From positions 1 through 64,000 of the forward strand of contig CALBSE010000010.1 of the NCBI GenBank assembly GCA_937927725.1: a stretch of 64,000 nt of DNA, written 5' to 3'. This DNA is from an uncultured Actinomycetes bacterium. Its GTDB lineage: Bacteria > Actinomycetota > Acidimicrobiia > Acidimicrobiales > Acidimicrobilacustridaceae. Made by a program: the position numbers and the translations under genes. This document shows positions 15,834 through 23,406 of this stretch, piece after piece. Position 1 is the stretch's first letter. Each line of letters starts with the position of its first letter. The notes below the pieces were generated by a model, which was given only the letters and a program-made list of their open reading frames with translations, was not told the DNA's origin and did not search any database.

Positions 15834-16601
15834 GTGACTTCCACTCTTGAGCAAGCGTCGCCTCGTTCCACAAGTTACGGACTAGCTGCGGCGCTTCCGC
15901 TTGCGCTCGCCGGCCTGATCATCACCGCAGTCCTCTCAATGGTCGTGGGCGTTATCGGTCTCATCGTTGGCCTCGTCATCACTGTTGTTGCAGCGATGGT
16001 CCGTGTGCGCACCTTCGCCGCCGGAATCGATGCCGCAATCATCGGTCAACTAGGCGCCAAGTCTGCCGATGGACCCGAAGCTGCGGGCTTGCGCAATTTG
16101 GCCGAAGGTCTTTCGGCAACCGCCGGTGTTCCAATGCCCGAGCTGCTGATTCTCGATACTCCGTCGGTCAACCTTCTCGTGGTTGGCACCGATTCTGACC
16201 ATGCGGCAATTGTTGCCACCTCTGGCCTGTTGTCTCAGTTACGTCGCGTTGAACTCGAGAGCGTTATCGCCCGAGCGTTTGTGCAACTGCGTCAAGGCGA
16301 TGTCTTCTCGGCAACGATGGGCGTGCGACTTGAAGCTGCTCCGGCAACAAGAATCTTCGCTTCGATGCTTGGTCATCGTTCCAATCTTGAAGATCCCGAT
16401 CGCGACGTCCTTCTCGATCGAGCGGCGGTCATGCTCACTCGATATCCACCAGGTCTTGTCGGAGCACTTGGCGTGTGTCTTCGTGTTGGTTCGATGGTTT
16501 CGGCGGGTTCGCCATCACTCCGTCGCCTGTGGCTCGTCGATCCGCTCACTGCTGACGCCGATGCACTTACTCACCGAATGGAAGCGCTTCGACTGTTATG
16601 A
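15834..16601 (+). CDS. HtpX/M48-like membrane protein with lost zinc site (pseudo-protease)
   Basis: The 255 residues follow the M48/HtpX plan: two N-terminal helices (about 16-58), then RNLAEGLSATAGVPMPELLIL, VNLLVVGTDSDHAAIVAT, GLLSQLRRVELESVIARAF. In active M48 enzymes the last stretch is ELxxVlAHExxH; here the HExxH is replaced by ARAFVQ. The third metal-ligand region (RDVLLDRAAVMLTRYPPGLVGAL) also lacks its Glu. The frame is intact, so this looks like a maintained non-catalytic homologue. GTG at 15834 with GAAGG 7 bases upstream. It overlaps the next gene by ATGA. Confidence 0.75.
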   Translation: MTSTLEQASPRSTSYGLAAALPLALAGLIITAVLSMVVGVIGLIVGLVITVVAAMVRVRTFAAGIDAAIIGQLGAKSADGPEAAGLRNLAEGLSATAGVPMPELLILDTPSVNLLVVGTDSDHAAIVATSGLLSQLRRVELESVIARAFVQLRQGDVFSATMGVRLEAAPATRIFASMLGHRSNLEDPDRDVLLDRAAVMLTRYPPGLVGALGVCLRVGSMVSAGSPSLRRLWLVDPLTADADALTHRMEALRLL

Positions 16602-17797
16602 GCCGTAAAAAACTTTGGTTGATCATTGGTGGTGCGGTCGCAGCGGTGATTCTTGCGGGCAGCATTGTCTTCGCACTCACTCGCTCGGATTCGAAGAAAC
16701 AGGCCGATTCCGAGCCAACCACGTCAACCACGACCACGACGGCACCGCTTCCGGTGTGGCCGCTTACGGGTCTGCCCGACGCAAAAGCCAGTGGTCCTGC
16801 GCATCCCGCCATCGTGGTGAAGATGGACAACAGTCCTGATGCTCGCCCGCAGACTGGCATCAACGAGGCCGATGTTGTCTACGAACTTCTTGTTGAAGGC
16901 ATTACGCGTTACGCGTTGGTCTTCCATTCCAATCTTGTTGATCCGGTGGGGCCTGTGCGCTCCGCTCGTTCGAGCGACATTGATCTCGTTGCTGATCTTT
17001 CAACCCCGCTCTTCGCGTGGTCAGGTGCCAACGGTGGCGTCATGGGTGAAGTTGCGGCTGCCGCTCGCAAGGGAATCCTTACCGACGCGTCCTACGACGC
17101 AGCAACACCGGCGTACTACCGATCGAACGATCGTCAGGCGCCTCACAACTTGTATTTGCACCTTCCGCAGCTCCTCGAGCTGAAGGCACCCAGCGGTCAA
17201 GGAAACCCAACGCCGATCTTCAATTTCCGCAAGGTCGCAGCGACGCCATCAACAACGACAACGTCTTCGTCGACCACGACCTCAAAGAAGTCATCGTCAA
17301 CGACCACCACAATCGCGCCGACGACCACGACGACAACTGCGCTTCCGGGCACGGCAACTCCAGGCTTCTCGCTCGATTTTGGCGGAGTGGTCGTCGACTA
17401 CGTCTGGAACCCCGCCACCAAGGGTTGGTCACGTCTTCAGGTCGACCAGACGCATCCGCGGCCGAAGAGCCCAACGCTTGACACCGCAGGCGTTCAGGTC
17501 TCGCCCGCCAACGTCATCGTGCAGTTCATCGAGTACGGCCAAAGCCCCTCTGACAGCCGCTCGCCAATGGCGCTCACTGTCGGTTCGGGCAAGGTGCTCG
17601 TCTTCACCGACGGAAGAGCCATTGCCGGAACATGGTCACGCCCGAGCGCCGACAAGCCCACGACGTATACCGCCACTGACGGCACGCCGATTCTGCTGAC
17701 GCCGGGTCGAACGTGGGTCGCCTTGCCCCGATCGGGATCCGCCATCACAACACTCGATCAGCCAACGGCCGACGCCTACCTCGCCATTAAGGGTTAA
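16598..17797 (+). CDS. DUF3048 (YerB-like) membrane-anchored protein
   Basis: A 399-residue exported protein with one N-terminal anchor helix (about 6-27), a Thr-rich spacer, and a DUF3048 domain recognised by VVKMDNSPDARPQTGINEADVVYE, RYALVFHSN, VGPVRSARSSDIDL and RSNDRQAPHNLYL. A second low-complexity Thr/Ser stretch (about 214-250) separates it from the C-terminal DUF3048_C domain (FEYGQSP-like IVQFIEYGQSPSDSRSP, then TDGTPILLTPGRTWV). Members are secreted or surface proteins of unknown function. It overlaps the M48-like gene by 4 bases and so is co-translated with it. Confidence 0.88.
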   Translation: MSRKKLWLIIGGAVAAVILAGSIVFALTRSDSKKQADSEPTTSTTTTTAPLPVWPLTGLPDAKASGPAHPAIVVKMDNSPDARPQTGINEADVVYELLVEGITRYALVFHSNLVDPVGPVRSARSSDIDLVADLSTPLFAWSGANGGVMGEVAAAARKGILTDASYDAATPAYYRSNDRQAPHNLYLHLPQLLELKAPSGQGNPTPIFNFRKVAATPSTTTTSSSTTTSKKSSSTTTTIAPTTTTTTALPGTATPGFSLDFGGVVVDYVWNPATKGWSRLQVDQTHPRPKSPTLDTAGVQVSPANVIVQFIEYGQSPSDSRSPMALTVGSGKVLVFTDGRAIAGTWSRPSADKPTTYTATDGTPILLTPGRTWVALPRSGSAITTLDQPTADAYLAIKG

Positions 17798-17833
17798 ACC
17801 GGTTCGACTTCGTTTCGGTGGGGTCGGCACCCG

Positions 17834-17839
17834 TAGACT
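17834..17839 (+). promoter_or_regulatory. -10-like TAGACT, leaderless start of pdxS
   Basis: TAGACT, 6 bases, then the pdxS ATG at 17846; no ribosome site between. Confidence 0.55.
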
Positions 17840-17845
17840 GCCGAC

Positions 17846-18751
17846 ATGGCTGATCTGACCAACGGGATTGTTTCCCGCTCGACCGGTACCGACCTCGTGA
17901 AGCGTGGACTCGCGGACATGCTCAAGGGCGGCGTCATCATGGACGTCGTCGATCCGGCTCAGGCCAAGATCGCCGAAGACGCCGGTGCCGTCGCTGTCAT
18001 GGCACTTGAGCGAGTTCCCTCCGACATTCGTCGCGATGGTGGCGTGGCTCGTATGAGTGACCCCGAAATGATTCAAGGCATTCAGGAAGTCGTCAGCATT
18101 CCCGTCATGGCGAAGGCTCGAATTGGCCACATCGCCGAAGCACAGATCCTTCAGGCGTTGCAGGTCGACTATATCGACGAATCCGAAGTTCTCACCCCAG
18201 CCGACGAGGCTCACCACATCGACAAATGGGCCTTTGATGTTCCGTTCGTTTGTGGTGCAACCAACCTCGGTGAAGCGCTCCGCCGCATTTCTGAAGGCGC
18301 ATGCATGATTCGCTCGAAGGGCGAAGCCGGCACCGGCAATGTCGTGGAAGCAGTTCGTCACCTTCGTTCGATCCTTGGCGACATTCGCAAGATCACGACT
18401 GCTGATCAGGCCGAACTGTTCGATTGGGCCAAGCGCCTTCAAGCACCGCTTCCGCTCGTGCAGGAAATCGCCGAAACTGGAACTCTTCCTGTTCCGATGT
18501 TCTGTGCTGGTGGCATCGCCACTCCTGCCGATGCGTCACTCGTGATGCAACTCGGCGCGCAGGCCGTGTTCGTCGGATCGGGCATCTTCAAGAGTTCTGA
18601 TCCGTCGCAAATGGCCAAGGCCATCGTTGAGGCCACCGCCAATTACCTCGACCCCGACATCCTTGCGAAGGTCAGCCGTGGTCTTGGCGATGCAATGCCC
18701 GGTCTCGAAATCGGCTCGCTCGAAACCAAACTCTCTGAGCGGGGTTGGTGA
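17846..18751 (+). CDS. pdxS: Pyridoxal 5'-phosphate synthase subunit PdxS
   Basis: Synthase subunit of the DXP-independent vitamin B6 route, making PLP from ribose 5-phosphate, glyceraldehyde 3-phosphate and ammonia. The 301 residues have MKGGVIMDV-like MLKGGVIMDVVD, ALERVPSDIRRDGGVARMSD (with the Schiff-base Lys in VMAKARIGH), DYIDESEVLTPAD, RSKGEAGTGNVVEAV and GGIATPADA. It works with the glutaminase PdxT encoded 53 bases downstream; both lie in the same order relative to pimA and yebC as in Mycobacterium. Confidence 0.98.
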   Translation: MADLTNGIVSRSTGTDLVKRGLADMLKGGVIMDVVDPAQAKIAEDAGAVAVMALERVPSDIRRDGGVARMSDPEMIQGIQEVVSIPVMAKARIGHIAEAQILQALQVDYIDESEVLTPADEAHHIDKWAFDVPFVCGATNLGEALRRISEGACMIRSKGEAGTGNVVEAVRHLRSILGDIRKITTADQAELFDWAKRLQAPLPLVQEIAETGTLPVPMFCAGGIATPADASLVMQLGAQAVFVGSGIFKSSDPSQMAKAIVEATANYLDPDILAKVSRGLGDAMPGLEIGSLETKLSERGW

Positions 18752-18770
18752 ACCGCACTGCGGTGAACCG
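18747..18770 (+). repeat. 9-bp direct repeat at the pdxS-pdxT junction
   Basis: GGTGAACCG occurs at 18747-18755 and 18762-18770 (15-base period), the first copy overlapping the pdxS stop. The second copy also forms GTGAA-4-TTCAC with the bases after it. It may be an internal regulatory or processing site, or chance. Confidence 0.35.
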
Positions 18771-18804
18771 TTTCACATGACTGCTCGCGGATCGGAGCCC
18801 CCAG

Positions 18805-19392
18805 GTGGCTCTTCCTCGTATTGGAGTACTCGCTCTTCAGGGCGCAGTTGACCTTCACGTCCACGCGCTTGAGCGCCTGGGCGTTGAAGCAGTTGAGGTG
18901 CGTCGGGCCGAGCATTTGGCTCGCGTCGATGGTTTGGTGCTGCCCGGTGGCGAATCCAGCACAATTTCAAAGTTGCTTGTCATCAACGAATTGTTTGAAC
19001 CGCTGGCTGCGCGACTCAATGCAGGCATGCCGGCGTTCGGTACTTGTGCGGGCATGATCATGCTGGCGTCAGAGATTCTCGATGGGCGAGACGATCAGTT
19101 GTCGTTCAGCGCTATCGATATTTCGGTTCGCCGCAATGCGTTTGGTCGTCAGATCGATTCGTTTGAGACAGATCTGAATGTGATCGGTTTGGCCGAAGCG
19201 CCGGTGCATGCGGTGTTTATTCGGGCCCCAGTCGTTGAACGCGTCGGACCAGGCGTCGAGATTCTCGCTGCAGTCGAAGAAGGTCGGCCGGTGGCCTGTC
19301 GTCAGGGCGCAGTACTCGTGACCTCATTTCACCCGGAATTGTCACCCGATCTTCGACTCCATGAACTATTCATCAAGGGGATGGCAGCATGA
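18805..19392 (+). CDS. pdxT: Glutaminase subunit PdxT of PLP synthase
   Basis: Class I glutamine amidotransferase that supplies ammonia to PdxS. The 195 residues begin IGVLALQGAVDLHVHALERLG; the oxyanion strand is LPGGESST, the nucleophile Cys is in FGTCAGMI, and the catalytic His-Glu pair is in SFHPELSPD. Start is GTG at 18805 with GGAG about 9 bases upstream. It follows pdxS in the same orientation, as required for the 12+12 complex. Confidence 0.96.
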   Translation: MALPRIGVLALQGAVDLHVHALERLGVEAVEVRRAEHLARVDGLVLPGGESSTISKLLVINELFEPLAARLNAGMPAFGTCAGMIMLASEILDGRDDQLSFSAIDISVRRNAFGRQIDSFETDLNVIGLAEAPVHAVFIRAPVVERVGPGVEILAAVEEGRPVACRQGAVLVTSFHPELSPDLRLHELFIKGMAA

Positions 19393-19432
19393 CTGCGCAC
19401 CTCGCACAATCTGACGAGTAAGAGAGGCACCG

Positions 19433-20182
19433 ATGTCCGGACATTCCAAATGGGCGACGATCAAGCACAAGAAGGGCGCTGCTGACCAAAAGCGCGCCAA
19501 GGTGTTTGCCAAACTCATCCGCCAGGTTGAAGTTGCGGCCCGTGAAGGTGGCGGCGACCCCGCAATGAACCCAGCGCTGCGCACAATGTTCCAGAAGGCG
19601 CGCGACAGTTCGGTGCCGATCGACACCATTGAGCGCGCTATCAAGCGTGGTACGGGCGAACTCGAAGGTGTCACCTATGAGCAGATCACCTACGAGGGCT
19701 ACGCGCCGCATGGCGTCGCAATCCTTATCGACGTGCTCACCGACAATCGAAATCGTTCGGGCAGCGAGGTTCGAACTGCGCTGAAGAAGACCGGTGGCTC
19801 ACTGGCCGAACCCGGTGCGGTGTCGTGGCAGTTCGAGCGCAAGGGCGTCATCATCCTTCCCCGCGCTGCAGAAGAGGACGACATCATGATGGCGGCGCTC
19901 GACGCAGGTCTCGAGGATCTCGCTGACGAAGGTGACACCTGGAAACTCGTGTGCGCACCAACCGATCTTGCGGCGGTGCGCGCTGCGCTGGACGAAGCAG
20001 GTATTGCCATCGAGTCCGCCGATTCAACAATGGTGTCGACCACCACGGTCATGCTCGATACCGCCGAGGCGGCGAAGGCTGTGCTTCGAGTCATCGATGC
20101 CCTCGAAGACGACGACGACGTGCAGGATGTCTATGCCAATTTCGACATTCCCGACGAGATCATGGGTTCCATCGACCTCTGA
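19433..20182 (+). CDS. yebC: YebC/PmpR/TACO1-family protein
   Basis: A 249-residue member of the family known as transcriptional regulators and as translation factors relieving ribosome stalling. It starts with the invariant SGHSKWATIKHKKGAADQKR; GGGDPAMNPALR, RAIKRGTG, YEGYAPHGVAILID and LTDNRNRS are also family hallmarks. The C-terminus ends VYANFDIPDEIM. Ribosome site AGAGAGG precedes the ATG at 19433. In Mycobacterium ruvC follows; here a small minus-strand gene and a peroxiredoxin follow instead. Confidence 0.96.
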   Translation: MSGHSKWATIKHKKGAADQKRAKVFAKLIRQVEVAAREGGGDPAMNPALRTMFQKARDSSVPIDTIERAIKRGTGELEGVTYEQITYEGYAPHGVAILIDVLTDNRNRSGSEVRTALKKTGGSLAEPGAVSWQFERKGVIILPRAAEEDDIMMAALDAGLEDLADEGDTWKLVCAPTDLAAVRAALDEAGIAIESADSTMVSTTTVMLDTAEAAKAVLRVIDALEDDDDVQDVYANFDIPDEIMGSIDL

Positions 20183-20184
20183 TC

Positions 20185-20202
20185 GGCCCGAAGCTCGGGG
20201 CC
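20185..20202. terminator. GC-rich hairpin after yebC
   Basis: CCCGA-AGC-TCGGG core with GG/CC extension and one bulge, starting 3 bases after the yebC stop and touching the stop of the convergent small gene. No T-run in the plus direction, so the call is tentative. Confidence 0.35.
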
Positions 20203-20348
20203 TAAAAGATCCAGCGGAAGATCGAGACGACGATTGCGACGAGTGCGACCAGCAGTAAGAGTCCGCCGCCGTACCAAGCACAGCCGAGTCCGGTGAATTT
20301 CAGCCAGTCCTTGCTGTGGTCCTCTTTGGGTTCGTATGGCGTGCTCAT
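20202..20348 (-). CDS. Small 48-residue single-pass membrane protein
   Basis: Start ATG at 20348 has a very good ribosome site (GGAGG, 7 bases upstream) and a -10-like TACCGT at 20375-20380 on the minus strand. The product has a charged soluble N-terminus (STPYEPKEDHSKDWLKFTG), then LGCAWYGGG leading into one hydrophobic helix (about 29-43), and ends RWIF. I do not recognise a named family. It fills the gap between yebC and the peroxiredoxin, and the coding sense is supported by the ribosome site and helix rather than by homology. Confidence 0.6.
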   Translation of the reverse strand: MSTPYEPKEDHSKDWLKFTGLGCAWYGGGLLLLVALVAIVVSIFRWIF

Positions 20349-20475
20349 CGTCAACCTCCGTCGCCGTTTGTTGAACGGTACTGCGCACATACCCGAGGAC
20401 GGATTCGCCTCTCGCAAGAGCGCACTGGCATAGGGTCTCGGTTTCGTCGGCCAATGCAGAAAGGGTGCACCCGTC

Positions 20476-20946
20476 ATGATCGAAGTGGGAGATGTCGCAC
20501 CCGACTTCTCGCTCAATGGCGTGACGGGCGATGGCAATGAGCAGAAAGACTTTTCGCTCAAGGACTATCGCGGCGCTCCGGTCGTTCTCGTCTTTTATCC
20601 GGCGGACAACTCGCCGATCTGCACTGCGCAACTTCGCTCGTACACCGACGACATGGCGGCGTTTGCGTCCGTCGATGCACAGATTCTTGCGGTAAGTCCA
20701 CAATCGGTGAACGGTCACATTGAGTTCGCAAAACAGAATGGCGGATTCGGTTTCCCCTTGCTCGCCGACAGCGAAAGACGGGTTGCAAAGGAGTACGGCA
20801 TTCTCGGACCGCTCGGTTTTTATCGCCGGTCAATTTTCGTGATCGATTCGAACGGAATCATTCGTTGGGCGCGACGAGCGGCAGCGGGACTTACTTTCCG
20901 TCCGGTCGACGAGATCGTCGAGGCGGTGCGCTCGATCGGGGAGTGA
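20476..20946 (+). CDS. BCP/AhpC-TSA-type peroxiredoxin, single cysteine
   Basis: Thioredoxin-fold peroxidase of 156 residues. The peroxidatic Cys is in FYPADNSPICTAQL (PxxxS/TxxC form, Cys near residue 49); VLAVSPQS and FPLLADSERRVAKEYG follow, as in the BCP group. It contains no other Cys, so it must be a 1-Cys enzyme resolved by an external thiol; mycothiol is a natural candidate given mshC in this window (inference). AAGGGTG precedes the ATG; TAGGGT at 20431-20436 is a possible -10 box. Its last 56 bases overlap the convergent rsgA 3' end. Confidence 0.88.
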   Translation: MIEVGDVAPDFSLNGVTGDGNEQKDFSLKDYRGAPVVLVFYPADNSPICTAQLRSYTDDMAAFASVDAQILAVSPQSVNGHIEFAKQNGGFGFPLLADSERRVAKEYGILGPLGFYRRSIFVIDSNGIIRWARRAAAGLTFRPVDEIVEAVRSIGE

Positions 20947-21904
20947 CCGGCTCGGTCGTATCGGTTTCTGCTTCGAGTCGGCGCCAGGCCTCAACTCGTT
21001 CAGCGTTGAGAGTTCCGTCGGCTAACGCCGAAGCAACCGCACATCCCGGTTGACCTTCGTGTTGGCAGTCGGCAAAGCGGCAGGTCGATGCAATGTCATC
21101 GACATCGGCAAACGTTTCCGCAACGCCGTCGTTGTCGGCGACAAGACCAACGGCACGAATGCCGGGAGTGTCAATGAGAACTCCTCCGCCGGGAAGGAGG
21201 TGAAGCTCGCGTGTCGTGGTGGTGTGTCGGCCTTTGCTGTCCCTCTCACGTACATCGCCAGTTTCAACGACGTCACCTCCAAGCAACGCATTCACGATGC
21301 TTGATTTCCCTGCGCCCGATTCGCCCAGCAAGGTCACGGTGTCGTTGCCAATGATCGAACGAAGTTCATCGATTCCGATCCCTTCTTTGACCGACGTCAC
21401 GATGACATCAATTCCCGGGTGTGCGGCTCGAACTTCATTGGCGGCGCGCTGTGGGTCGACATCGACATCGGAGTCACGTGATGCTTTGGTAAGCACCACG
21501 ACTGGCTCGGCGCCAGCGTCTCGGCTGATGGCGGTACCTCGCTGGATGCGGCCATCTTTCACCGGTCGATCAAGTCCGCAGACCAACAGCACCTTGTCGA
21601 TGTTGGCGGCAAGTTGTTGTTCGCCGTCGCCATGCGCGTTGCGACGACGTAGAAGCGACCGTCGCGGAAGGACAGCAACGGCTTCACCATCTTTGAAAGC
21701 AACCCAATCGCCAACCGTAGGTTGCGGCTCAAGGCGCAGGGTGAGCATCACGGTTTCTGTTCGGTCAGGCAACGCAAGTACGAGAGCGACCCCATGGTGC
21801 TGAAGTACTCGACCTGGTTCGGCACCGTGAACGGTGGTGGCGAGAGTCTTTGCCCACGCTGCATCCCATCCGAGCGGAACCAGCGATTCAAGTGATGAGG
21901 TCAC
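20891..21904 (-). CDS. rsgA: Ribosome small-subunit GTPase RsgA (YjeQ)
   Basis: Circularly permuted GTPase that checks late 30S subunit maturation. From the GTG at 21904 the product is 337 residues: OB domain, then G motifs in permuted order (LTKASRD in place of NKxD, TSVKEGIGIDEL, P-loop LLGESGAGKSSIVNALLG, GRHTTTTREL, DTPGIRAVG), and a C-terminal zinc finger CRFADCQHEGQPGC. The G4 motif TKAS is weaker than the usual NKxD. The start is placed by the SRPBCC stop 4 bases upstream. Its 3' end overlaps the peroxiredoxin gene on the other strand. Confidence 0.92.
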   Translation of the reverse strand: MTSSLESLVPLGWDAAWAKTLATTVHGAEPGRVLQHHGVALVLALPDRTETVMLTLRLEPQPTVGDWVAFKDGEAVAVLPRRSLLRRRNAHGDGEQQLAANIDKVLLVCGLDRPVKDGRIQRGTAISRDAGAEPVVVLTKASRDSDVDVDPQRAANEVRAAHPGIDVIVTSVKEGIGIDELRSIIGNDTVTLLGESGAGKSSIVNALLGGDVVETGDVRERDSKGRHTTTTRELHLLPGGGVLIDTPGIRAVGLVADNDGVAETFADVDDIASTCRFADCQHEGQPGCAVASALADGTLNAERVEAWRRLEAETDTTEPVTPRSSAPPRRSRRPDGK

Positions 21905-21908
21905 GAGT

Positions 21909-22364
21909 TCAAGATTCCGGCACGTTTCCAGTAGTGACGTACGTGTCGAGTCGCTCCAGCGTCTTTTCCATCGAACCGAGATTCTTTGCGGGAACCTTTT
22001 GACCTTCGAGGAGCCACGGCAAGGGGCTTGGTCGCCAATCAAAAGTTTCGGTCACTTTCGTGCCGCCGTCGACGGGTTCAAGTTCGTATCGCCAAACGTG
22101 TTGGCCGATATGGCGCCAACCGATCTGCTTGCCGTCGTCGAACTCCACGACTTTGTTGCGCATCGTGGCGTGAAAGCTCATCTTCATGCCGAACTTGGCG
22201 CCGAGGAACAGTCTCGGCGGATTTCCCTTTGCTCCGACAAGGCTTCCGGACCCATCGATGATCGAATGCTTCGCCGGGTCGGCGAGAACGTCGAAGATCT
22301 CTTGTGCCGGTGCCGCAATGACGCGACTCGTGGAGACGTGACGATCTGCCTTGCGAATACTCAT
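21909..22364 (-). CDS. SRPBCC (START-like) domain protein
   Basis: A 151-residue polyketide-cyclase/START-like protein: STSRVIAAPAQEIFDVLADPAKHSIIDGSG is the usual first strand and helix, and later WRYELEPVDGGTKVTETFDW is the beta-hairpin. Members bind hydrophobic ligands; the ligand here is unknown. It lies 12 bases after the TIGR01777 epimerase gene in the same orientation and 4 bases before rsgA. In several bacteria a TIGR01777 epimerase is fused to an SRPBCC domain, so the two may act together (inference). Confidence 0.85.
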   Translation of the reverse strand: MSIRKADRHVSTSRVIAAPAQEIFDVLADPAKHSIIDGSGSLVGAKGNPPRLFLGAKFGMKMSFHATMRNKVVEFDDGKQIGWRHIGQHVWRYELEPVDGGTKVTETFDWRPSPLPWLLEGQKVPAKNLGSMEKTLERLDTYVTTGNVPES

Positions 22365-22376
22365 GACGTCAGTCTC

Positions 22377-23288
22377 TCAGGCTGCTGCCTTCGATGTGAG
22401 TACATCGCGCAGTGCAGCGTCGATGGTGGGGTGAGCAAAGGAATAGCCGCCAGCCGTAAGCGACCCTGGGGTGACCCGAGCGCTGGTGAACAACAGTGCA
22501 TCGGCGAGTTCGGCGCCCAACAAGAGTTTCGGACCAAATGAAGGGACCGGAGCAAGCGTGGGACGGTGCATGGCCTCGCCCAGTGCCTTGGTGAACGCTT
22601 GGTTGGTGACCGGAGTCGGTGCGGTGGCGTTGACGGGACCACTGATGTCGTGGTCGATCAGCCAGCGGATCGCACCAATTTCATCGGCCATCGAGATCCA
22701 ACTCCACCATTGCTTGCCGGACCCCATGCGTCCGCCCAGTCCAAACCGGAAAAGGGGGAGCATTTTTGCGAGCGCCCCGCCATCGGCAGTGAGCACGATG
22801 CCCGTGCGCAGAAGTGGAACACGAATTCCGGCCTCGATTGCAGGTGCAGCGGCTGCTTCCCATTCGACGCAGACAGTGGCGAGGAAGTCGTTGCCGGCAG
22901 GTGCCGATTCATCGACAGCGGTGTTACCGGTGTCGCCATAGAAACCGATTGCTGATCCGCTCACCATGACTGACGGGGGAGCGTCAAGCGACGCAAGGGT
23001 GGTGGCGAGAAGCGCGGTGCCCTTGGTGCGGCTCTCAAGAATCTCTCGCTTGTAGGACTCGGACCATCGCTTGTCGCCAATGCCGGCGCCAGCGAGATGA
23101 ACGACAGCGTCGATGCCCTCGAACTTGGCGGCCTCGATCGTTCCGGCCGCTGGATTCCACTCGATGGACTCGATTCCGCCCGACAATGGTCGGCGCACGA
23201 CAGGCACCACCTGATGGCCGTCGTTGGTGAGCGATGTCGTGAGCGAGCGGCCGATGAGGCCCGATGCTCCGGTGATGGCGATCTTCAC
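22377..23288 (-). CDS. TIGR01777-family NAD-dependent epimerase (YfcH-like)
   Basis: A 303-residue extended short-chain dehydrogenase. It starts KIAITGASGLIGRSL (NAD-binding); the family signatures VVHLAGAGIGDKRW, REILESRTKGT, SGSAIGFYGDTG, LRTGIVLTADGGAL, WWSWISMADEIGAI and GPVNATAPTPV follow. A DUF1731 tail (LLLGAELADALLFTSARVTP) ends the protein. The physiological substrate is unknown. GTG start at 23288 with AGGAG 6 bases upstream. First gene of a likely minus-strand unit with SRPBCC and rsgA. Confidence 0.93.
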   Translation of the reverse strand: MKIAITGASGLIGRSLTTSLTNDGHQVVPVVRRPLSGGIESIEWNPAAGTIEAAKFEGIDAVVHLAGAGIGDKRWSESYKREILESRTKGTALLATTLASLDAPPSVMVSGSAIGFYGDTGNTAVDESAPAGNDFLATVCVEWEAAAAPAIEAGIRVPLLRTGIVLTADGGALAKMLPLFRFGLGGRMGSGKQWWSWISMADEIGAIRWLIDHDISGPVNATAPTPVTNQAFTKALGEAMHRPTLAPVPSFGPKLLLGAELADALLFTSARVTPGSLTAGGYSFAHPTIDAALRDVLTSKAAA

Positions 23289-23391
23289 GGGTACTCCTGG
23301 AGATGGGGGACAGGCAGGTGTAACACCAAGAACCGCGTTCCTATGCCCTCGGGGAGAGATTCAGTGGTCCGAGGCTGCGGTCGGGCCCCGA

Positions 23392-23397
23392 TACGCT
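23392..23397 (+). promoter_or_regulatory. -10-like TACGCT ahead of a 30-residue ORF
   Basis: TACGCT, 9 bases, then ATG at 23407. The same arrangement as other apparent leaderless starts, which supports the small gene. Confidence 0.45.
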
Positions 23398-23406
23398 CAC
23401 TGGTCC

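Noticed and set aside
15805..15836. Ten-codon ORF (ATG at 15805) just before the M48-like gene
   Set aside because: It has no ribosome site and ends at the start codon of the next gene by chance overlap; GAAGG inside it serves the main gene.
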